Shown here piece by piece: positions 58,773 to 64,000 of a DNA stretch of 64,000 bases. The translations under genes and the position numbers were made by a program. Origin of the DNA: Bacteroidota bacterium. Its GTDB lineage: Bacteria > Bacteroidota > Bacteroidia > Palsa-948. A model generated the notes under the pieces. That model saw only the letters and a program-made list of their open reading frames with translations, made no database searches and was not told the origin of the DNA. Each line of letters opens with the position of its first letter. Position 1 is the stretch's first letter. The stretch lies in contig JACRAM010000069.1 in assembly GCA_016213405.1 (NCBI GenBank), positions 43,541 to 107,540 of the forward strand, in the 5' to 3' direction.

Positions 58773-61700
58773 GTGGAACAAAAATATCAGAAGTTTAACA
58801 ATATTGCCGGCTGGCTTGTTTTCATCGCTTCAGCGTTTGTTTACCTTTCTACGATTGAGCCCACAGCCAGTTTTTGGGATTGCGGTGAATACATTGCCTG
58901 CTCTTATAAATTAGAAGTGGGTCACCCGCCAGGCGCGCCTCTTTTCATCATGCTCGGCAGAATTGCATCTCTTCTTGCGTTTGGCGACACCAGCAAAGTA
59001 GCCATGATGGTGAATGGATTATCGGGGCTTTGCAGTGCGGGCACTATTTTGTTTTTGTTCTGGTCTATCACCTACTTCATTAAAAAGATGATTACGCGCG
59101 GTGGCGCTGAACTTACCGAAGGAAAAATATTCGCCATTCTCGGAAGCGGAATAGTTGGCGCACTCGCCTATTGCTTTTCAGAATCGTTCTGGTTTTCGGC
59201 AGTGGAAGGCGAAGTGTACGCGATGTCGGCATTTTTCACTGCTATAATTTTCTGGGCTGTGCTCAAATGGGAGCAGGTTGCCGACCAGCCGCGCGCTGAC
59301 CGGTGGATTATTCTCGTCTTCTTTCTGCTCGGACTCGCCATCGGAGTTCACCTGCTCGGCATACTGGTGATTCCGGTTCTTTGTTTTGTTTACTATTTCA
59401 AAAAATATAAAGTCACAAAAAAAGGATTTATTATAGCGGGAATTGTTTCTGTTGCTCTTCTGGGAATTGTGCAAAGCGTAATTATTCCTGGCGTTGTTTC
59501 TCTCTCGGCAAAATTTGAACTCTTCTTCGTAAACACAATGGGAATGCCGTTCAACTCGGGCACCATTTTTTATTTCGTAGTGCTTATCGGTGCAATAGTA
59601 TGGGCGCTCCGGTTTACCGCAAAAAGAAAAAAAGTTTTGTGGAATACGGCTGTGCTATGTTTCACCGCCCTGCTTATCGGTTATTCTTCTTTCTTCATTC
59701 TCATCATCCGTTCCAAAGCAAACACTCCCATTGACGAAAACAATCCTGAGAACGCCATATCTCTTCTCTCTTACCTGAACCGCGAACAGTATGGCGACTG
59801 GCCCATTCTTTACGGACAATATTACAACGCGCCTCTTTACTATGGAAACGATGATGACCCAGCGGCAGAACCCATGTACAGCGTGGATAAAAACGATCCC
59901 ACTCCTCACTATGTGGATGGCAAACCTATTTATGTGCGCGATGACAAAGCGGGAAAATATGTGATTGCCGATGACCGCAAAGACCAGATTCCGAATTATG
60001 ATAAGCGCTTCTGCACTTTCTTTCCGCGTATGTGGAGCCAGCAGGGAAGCCACGAGCGCGCCTATCAATCGTGGGCAGACATAAAAGGAACTCCCATCAA
60101 AGTGAGAAACCCGGGTTCAGGAGAATACGAAACGTTAATCAAGCCCACCTTTGGAGAAAATCTTACTTACTTTTTCAAATACCAAATGAGCCATATGTTT
60201 CTGCGCTACTTCATGTGGAATTATGCCGGAAGGCAAAACGATGTGCAGGGGCACGGCATTGAATCTACCAGCCGCATTGAAGGAAACTGGATCAGCGGCA
60301 TTCCTTTTCTGGATGAGTGGCGCCTGGGTCCGCAGGATAAACTTCCGGAAAGCGTTACGCAAAGCAAAGCCAACAATAAATTTTATTGCCTTCCTCTTTT
60401 GCTCGGATTGATCGGGTTGCTCTATCACTACAAGCGCGACAAAGAAAACTGGTGGGTGGTGATGCTGATGTTCCTTCTTGCCGGATTCGCTATTGTAATT
60501 TACCTGAACCAATATCCGTATCAGCCACGCGAGCGTGATTATGCGTATGCAGGTTCCACCTATGCGTTTGCCATTTGGATTGGAATGGGAGTTGCCGCTA
60601 TCTGGGAATTTCTCGGAAAGAAAATGACGAACGAAAAGGTGCGCGCGATACTTACAACAGCCATTTGTTTTCTCGCTGTTCCATTTCTCATGGCAAAAGA
60701 AGGATGGAATGACCACAGCCGCGCAAGAAGATATACCTGCAGAGATTTTGCCGCAGACTACCTGAACTCCTGTGCGCAGAACGCCATCCTCTTTACGAAT
60801 GGCGACAACGATACTTTCCCGCTCTGGTATGTGCAGGAAGTGGAAGGCATCCGCACCGATGTGCGCGTCATCAATCTTTCTCTCGCCAACACCGATTGGT
60901 ACATTGACCAGTTGAGAAGAAAGCAATATGATTCGGATGTTATTCCTCTTCTTCTTGACCAAAGCAAATACGCGCAAGGCAACCGTGATTTTGTTCCCAT
61001 CCGTCCGCGCGAGGAAGTGAAAGATGAGTTTCTTGATTTGAAAGAAATGGTGAACTTCATGGGAAGCGAAGACCAGCGGGCGAAAATTTCATGGGGCTCA
61101 ACTCCTATAAACTATCTGCCTACTACCAAGTTTCGCCTGAAAGTTGATTCAGCCAACTTTGTGAAAACTCTTCAGCATATTCCGGACAATCCTGCCCAAA
61201 AAGAAATTGCCGCAAACGACACGAATGCATTCGCTAAAAATACTCAACCGAAAATTCTTCCTTATATAGACTGGGACATGGGCAAAAAAAGCTACATCAT
61301 GAAAAATGATTTGCTCGTGCTTGACATTCTCGCGGCAAACAACTGGACGCGCCCTGTTTATTTTGCAGTCACAGTTGGTCCCGATGCATTTGTCGGGCTC
61401 GAAAAGAATTTTCAGATAGAAGGTCTTGCCTACCATCTGGTTCCTTACTCTCCACAGGGTGGGCAGCCAAGAGTTGCCACCGACATCATGTATGACAACC
61501 TGATGAACAAAGCGAAATGGGGCGGGCTTGATAAAGATGAAGTGTGGATGGATGAAAACAACATGCGCATGGCGCTCACCATGAGAATGCAGATGAGAAC
61601 GCTTGCCATGTCATTGATTCAGGAAGGAAAGAAAGAAGCCGCGCTGAAAGTGCTGAAGAAAGAAGAAGAAGTGCTGCCTGAAAGAAACGTTCCTTATTAC

Positions 61701-62021
61701 TATGACCCGATTACTTATACATACTATTTGATTCAGGCATTTTACATGGCGGATGGAAAAGAAGATGCGATAAGAATTTCAAAACGCTTTTTCGACATTG
61801 TTGAAGGAGATACCGAGTACGCAATTTCTGTCCGCAAGAAAGAGCAAGGCGCGCTTCAGGCGTATTTGGATGACCGCCTTGAAATGATGCAGCAATTGAT
61901 TTCTGATGCGCACCGCTTTGGGGCAGATGCTCTGGCAAAAGAGTTGGAAGCAAGATTCAAAAAGTATGAAAGCTTTATTACCCCGCCACAGCAGCCACAG
62001 GGAATGCCGATGCATAAATAA
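58773..62021 (+). CDS. DUF2723 multi-pass membrane protein, putative glycosyltransferase
   Basis: The 1082-residue protein starts at GTG. About 11-13 membrane segments occupy the first 300 residues and a further group lies around 540-650. Large soluble parts lie between and after them. The family block 'STIEPTASFWDCGEYIACSYKLEVGHPPGAPLFIMLGR' (26-63) carries the Asp/Glu of GT-C-fold enzymes. 'QPRERDYAYAGSTYAFAIWIG' and 'NGDNDTFPLWYVQEVEGIRTDVRVINLSLANTDWY' are further hallmark blocks. DUF2723 proteins are thought to be membrane glycosyltransferases acting on exported proteins in Bacteroidota; I infer that role. There is no insertion in this gene. Confidence 0.88.
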   Translation: MEQKYQKFNNIAGWLVFIASAFVYLSTIEPTASFWDCGEYIACSYKLEVGHPPGAPLFIMLGRIASLLAFGDTSKVAMMVNGLSGLCSAGTILFLFWSITYFIKKMITRGGAELTEGKIFAILGSGIVGALAYCFSESFWFSAVEGEVYAMSAFFTAIIFWAVLKWEQVADQPRADRWIILVFFLLGLAIGVHLLGILVIPVLCFVYYFKKYKVTKKGFIIAGIVSVALLGIVQSVIIPGVVSLSAKFELFFVNTMGMPFNSGTIFYFVVLIGAIVWALRFTAKRKKVLWNTAVLCFTALLIGYSSFFILIIRSKANTPIDENNPENAISLLSYLNREQYGDWPILYGQYYNAPLYYGNDDDPAAEPMYSVDKNDPTPHYVDGKPIYVRDDKAGKYVIADDRKDQIPNYDKRFCTFFPRMWSQQGSHERAYQSWADIKGTPIKVRNPGSGEYETLIKPTFGENLTYFFKYQMSHMFLRYFMWNYAGRQNDVQGHGIESTSRIEGNWISGIPFLDEWRLGPQDKLPESVTQSKANNKFYCLPLLLGLIGLLYHYKRDKENWWVVMLMFLLAGFAIVIYLNQYPYQPRERDYAYAGSTYAFAIWIGMGVAAIWEFLGKKMTNEKVRAILTTAICFLAVPFLMAKEGWNDHSRARRYTCRDFAADYLNSCAQNAILFTNGDNDTFPLWYVQEVEGIRTDVRVINLSLANTDWYIDQLRRKQYDSDVIPLLLDQSKYAQGNRDFVPIRPREEVKDEFLDLKEMVNFMGSEDQRAKISWGSTPINYLPTTKFRLKVDSANFVKTLQHIPDNPAQKEIAANDTNAFAKNTQPKILPYIDWDMGKKSYIMKNDLLVLDILAANNWTRPVYFAVTVGPDAFVGLEKNFQIEGLAYHLVPYSPQGGQPRVATDIMYDNLMNKAKWGGLDKDEVWMDENNMRMALTMRMQMRTLAMSLIQEGKKEAALKVLKKEEEVLPERNVPYYYDPITYTYYLIQAFYMADGKEDAIRISKRFFDIVEGDTEYAISVRKKEQGALQAYLDDRLEMMQQLISDAHRFGADALAKELEARFKKYESFITPPQQPQGMPMHK

Positions 62022-62024
62022 GTA

Positions 62025-62198
62025 GCCCATCCCTAAAGGGAGAAAATGAAAATCCCAAGTATCAAGCACCAAGTTGAAGTCCAAAGCATCAAGAACCAAA
62101 TTCCAAATTCCAAGGAACAGCCGATGTTGTATTTCTTGGGACTTGGAATTTGGAATTTGGAACTTGGGACTTTATTTCCTTTAGGGATTTAGGGCAAA
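62025..62198. repeat. Nested P1/P2 dyad downstream of the DUF2723 gene
   Basis: Degenerate P1 units form the outer arms (CCCATCCCTAAAGGGAG at 62027-62043; CCTTTAGGGATTTAGGG at 62178-62194). P2 arms lie inside (62051-62114 and 62133-62173), around 'gaacagccgatgttg'. The whole 186-base gap before the deacetylase ATG is this structure. Confidence 0.7.
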
Positions 62199-62207
62199 AC
62201 ATTACTC

Positions 62208-62900
62208 ATGTATTTCACCCGTCCAAACCTGTTGGTAAGAAAAATATATCCGTCTGCTTTATGGCGTGTGCAACTCCCTTCCCTTCGGGGAGGGACGGGG
62301 AGGGGCTCAATCTTTCTCACGTTTGATGACGGACCCATCCCTGAAGTAACTCCGCAAGTGCTTGCTATTCTGAAAGAACACCATGCCAAAGCAACTTTCT
62401 TCTGCATAGGAGCCAACATTGAAAAGCATCCTGAAGTTTTCCGGCAGATAATTTCTGAAGGACATTCAATCGGCAATCATACTTACAATCATTTGAACGG
62501 ATGGAAAACGAAGACGAAAGAGTATTTGGAGAATATTGAAAAATGCAATGTGCAAATTGGCAGATATGCAGATGTGCAGATGAAAACCAATCCGCACATT
62601 TCCTCATCCGCACATTCGCATATATTGTTCCGTCCCCCCTACGGCAGAATGAAGTTGTCTCAATACTCACTACTCAGTACTCAGTACTCAGTAGTTATGT
62701 GGGATGTGTTAAGCGGTGACTTTGACGAAAAAACTTCAAAAGAAAAATGCCTGAAGAATGTGCTCAGCAATACCCGCGAAGGTTCCATCATTGTTTTTCA
62801 TGACAGCGTGAAGGCAAAGGAAAAACTATTTTATGTGTTGCCGAAGGTGTTGGAACACTTTGGAGAAAAAGGGTTTGAGTTTCTGCGCCTCAATCCGTGA
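62208..62900 (+). CDS. Polysaccharide deacetylase (NodB fold) with three repeat-derived insertions
   Basis: The 230-residue carbohydrate esterase family 4-type enzyme de-N-acetylates cell-wall or surface glycans. Catalytic blocks are intact: 'FLTFDDGPIPEVTPQVL' (Asp pair), 'SIGNHTYNHLNGW' (metal His pair), 'ILFRPPYGRMK' and 'VMWDVLSGDFD'. Three stretches look foreign: 'VQLPSLRGGTGRGS' before TFDDGP (P1), the 26 residues between 'ENIEKC' and 'ILFRPPYG' (a 'gcagatgtgcagatg' family) and 'SQYSLLSTQYSV' after the RPPYG block (a 'actcagtactcag' family). No signal peptide is evident. The stop overlaps the convergent T9SS gene by 11 bases. Confidence 0.88.
   Translation: MYFTRPNLLVRKIYPSALWRVQLPSLRGGTGRGSIFLTFDDGPIPEVTPQVLAILKEHHAKATFFCIGANIEKHPEVFRQIISEGHSIGNHTYNHLNGWKTKTKEYLENIEKCNVQIGRYADVQMKTNPHISSSAHSHILFRPPYGRMKLSQYSLLSTQYSVVMWDVLSGDFDEKTSKEKCLKNVLSNTREGSIIVFHDSVKAKEKLFYVLPKVLEHFGEKGFEFLRLNP
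62276..62307. repeat. P1 palindrome inside the deacetylase gene
   Basis: CCCTTCCCTTCGGGGAGGGACGGGGAGGGGCTC, in frame, encoding LPSLRGGTGRGS just before the catalytic TFDDGP. Confidence 0.75.
62545..62625. repeat. 'TGCAAATTGGCAGATATGCAGATG' dyad inside the deacetylase gene
   Basis: The left arm (ATGTGCAAATTGGCAGATATGCAGATGTGCAGATG) pairs imperfectly with the right arm (CCGCACATTTCCTCATCCGCACATTCGCATAT). It is in frame and 81 bases long (27 codons). Confidence 0.65.
62661..62695. repeat. 'ACTCAGTACTCAGTACTCAG' repeat inside the deacetylase gene
   Basis: A 10-base-period unit encoding QYSLLSTQYSV between 'RPPYGRMKLS' and 'VMWDVLSGDF'. Confidence 0.7.
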
Positions 62901-63717
62901 TTACAAGTTTGCCTGTGACCTCGCCCCCTCCCTGTGTCCCTCCCCCGCTGGGAGAGGGAGTTGAAAGCCGAATAAAATACAACCCGCTTGGAAGATTGTC
63001 GCGGAAGAAAGTAAATGAATTACCTGTTATATTGTTATATTGTTTTACTGTCTGCCCGAAACAATTGTAAACCGTGAGGGTTGCGTTGTGTAAAAGATTG
63101 CCTGCCCCGTTTTGGGCGGGGTCAATCTGCAAAGTTGTTTGGGTGGAAAAAGGGTTTGGATAAATAGAAAAACTTATCGAAGAATTTAGTTCAGGCAGTC
63201 CGAGTAGGGGTTGAGTGATTGTCGCAATAACACAGGTATAACATCCGTTTGCGTCTGTAACGCATAAAGTATAGTTGCCAGCACATAATCCGGTAGCGTT
63301 GGCAGTTGTTGCACCATTAGGAAACCATTGGTAAGTATAAGGCGCAGTTCCGCCACTTACAATTCCTATTGCAGAACCATCGCAACAACCATTACAACTC
63401 GCACTTATACTTGAAACAAATACATTTAATACGATTGGTTGAGTAAGAGTAATTGTTCCTGTTGCAGTCGCACTATTGGCGTCTGTTACGGTAACTGAAT
63501 ATGTTCCTGCGCAAAGGCCTGTAATCGTCTGGGTTGTTTGTCCGGTAGGACTCCACATATAATAAAAAGGCGGAGTACCACCAGTAGGAACTACAGTTGC
63601 AGTTCCATCACATTGTCCTGCGCAAGTAGGACTTGTCCCCGTTAAAGTTACGGCTATCTGCCCCTGCGCAACGGTCAGCGCGAGAACTGCTGTCGAGATG
63701 AGAAAAAGTTTTTTCAT
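62890..63717 (-). CDS. SprB-repeat secreted protein with T9SS type A sorting domain
   Basis: The 275-residue protein starts at the ATG at 63715-63717. Signal peptide MKKLFLISTAVLALTVAQGQ. Two SprB-like repeats are seen, 'PTCAGQCDGTATVVPTGGTPPFYYMWSPTGQ' and 'ASCNGCCDGSAIGIVSGGTAPYTYQWFPNG', each ending 'itgLCAG.Y...VTDa'. The C-terminal type A domain is 'ISFSIYPNPFSTQTTL', 'LTVYNCFGQTVKQY', 'NLPSGLYFIRL', 'GKLVITD'. Within this domain, 'DPAQNGAGN', 'QYNNITG' and 'TPSPSGGGTQGGGE' all coincide with dispersed repeat units. SprB-type repeats occur in gliding adhesins. Confidence 0.87.
   Translation of the reverse strand: MKKLFLISTAVLALTVAQGQIAVTLTGTSPTCAGQCDGTATVVPTGGTPPFYYMWSPTGQTTQTITGLCAGTYSVTVTDANSATATGTITLTQPIVLNVFVSSISASCNGCCDGSAIGIVSGGTAPYTYQWFPNGATTANATGLCAGNYTLCVTDANGCYTCVIATITQPLLGLPELNSSISFSIYPNPFSTQTTLQIDPAQNGAGNLLHNATLTVYNCFGQTVKQYNNITGNSFTFFRDNLPSGLYFIRLSTPSPSGGGTQGGGEVTGKLVITD
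62920..62962. repeat. P1 unit inside a T9SS sorting domain
   Basis: CCTCGCCCCCTCCCTGTGTCCCTCCCCC..GGGAGAGGGAG, in frame, encoding TPSPSGGGTQGGGE between 'FIRLS' and 'VTGKLVITD'. Confidence 0.7.
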
Positions 63718-63741
63718 TGTATTTGATTTATTGTCAAGATA

Positions 63742-63749
63742 CAAAGTTA
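63742..63749 (-). promoter_or_regulatory. -7 element of the SprB-repeat gene
   Basis: TAACTTTG on the minus strand, 25 bases before the ATG. There is no clear -33 TTG at 19 bases. Confidence 0.4.
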
Positions 63750-63801
63750 CTGTTAAAGGTTGCGCCTTTGTTCCTACAAACATACGCATAACCCGGCAGA
63801 T

Positions 63802-63839
63802 AAACCCCGTAGGATATTTGTTTTTATCCAACGGGGTAA
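63802..63839. repeat. ACCCCGTAGGAT / ATCCAACGGGGT hairpin
   Basis: 12-base arms with one mismatch around a 10-base T-rich loop, upstream of the SprB-repeat gene. Confidence 0.6.
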
Positions 63840-63890
63840 ATTATGTGCGGGATTTTTATGGGTGTACGACAAAATGCACCTATCTCAATT

Positions 63891-64000
63891 CCTCTGCGGT
63901 TCTCTGCGTAAATCTCCGCGCTCTCTGCGGTTACTGTATTTTTTAACAGCCTTTACCGCAGAGTTCGCAAAGAAACAGCCCGCAGAGAACGCTGAGAAGT
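63891..64000. repeat. 'CTCTGCGGTTCTCTGCG' inverted repeat at the right edge (cut)
   Basis: The left arm 63891-63933 (CCTCTGCGGTTCTCTGCG.. CTCTCTGCGGTTA) is complementary to the right arm starting at 63955 (TACCGCAGAGTTCGC.. CGCAGAGAACGC), which runs off the window. The element is very common between bacterial genes. No gene is visible from 63718 to the end. Confidence 0.65.

Overview
The window is chromosomal DNA from a member of the Bacteroidota, probably an uncultured or environmental Flavobacteriales/Sphingobacteriales-like lineage. The main evidence is type IX secretion (T9SS) cargo with type A and type B C-terminal sorting domains, PorP/SprF and PD40-OmpA (PorE-like) outer-membrane proteins, the futalosine menaquinone pathway (mqnC), a DUF2723 membrane glycosyltransferase, MORN/YwqK repeat proteins, near absence of Shine-Dalgarno sequences, and promoters of the Bacteroidota form TTG-N19-TAnnTTTG. 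No rRNA, prophage, transposase or CRISPR array was seen. One tRNA gene (Gln, UUG) is present.

Layout. 0-9 kb: end of a nitronate monooxygenase/FabK-type gene, riboflavin synthase, a type B T9SS protein, a small lipoprotein, mqnC, leucyl aminopeptidase and pdxA. 9-18 kb: a T9SS/surface block with PD40-OmpA, PorP/SprF, a 907-residue PKD/Ig-like type B protein and two relatives sharing its N-terminal domain, one of them frame-disrupted. 18-22 kb: a three-gene same-strand cassette (CrtC/AttH-like lipocalin protein, tocopherol-methyltransferase-like methyltransferase, unusually long UbiA prenyltransferase) that looks like an uncharacterised meroterpenoid/quinone pathway. 22-27 kb: saccharopine dehydrogenase-like enzyme, MntA/HepT pair and an odd CitE-like + SGNH-like fusion. 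27-29 kb: thioredoxin, DUF58 protein and an orphan. 29-36 kb: an apparent five-gene minus-strand operon (mtaB, lgt, MBOAT acyltransferase, AlgJ/AlgX-like protein, NfeD). 36-47.8 kb: peptide-type binding lipoprotein, EEP phosphatase/nuclease, rhomboid, an M16 protease pair, quinone reductase, fumC and secreted proteins. 47.8-56.5 kb: manC, aminotransferase, SprT-like, feoAB, an Mla-type ABC pair, gcvH and a cysteine desulfurase. 56.6-64 kb: a giant MORN protein, tRNA-Gln, DUF2723 protein, polysaccharide deacetylase and a SprB-repeat T9SS protein.

The most unusual feature cuts across the whole window. Many families of short dispersed repeats (a GC-rich palindrome around CCTCCCC..GGGGAGG, 'CCAAGTTCCAAATT' dyads, the CCTGCCTGCCGGCAGGCAGG palindrome, and A/T-rich short-period units) occur between genes as large hairpins after stop codons. 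They also occur IN FRAME inside conserved genes. They appear to add loops to riboflavin synthase (two families), MtaB (two copies), an M16 protease, MqnC, a DUF58 protein and a polysaccharide deacetylase (three families). They seem to supply the hydrophobic core of several signal peptides and the C-terminal tail and stop codon of others. This resembles in principle the Rickettsia palindromic elements, but here with several unrelated repeat families acting together. Catalytic motifs in the host genes remain intact, so the repeats look tolerated or domesticated rather than destructive.
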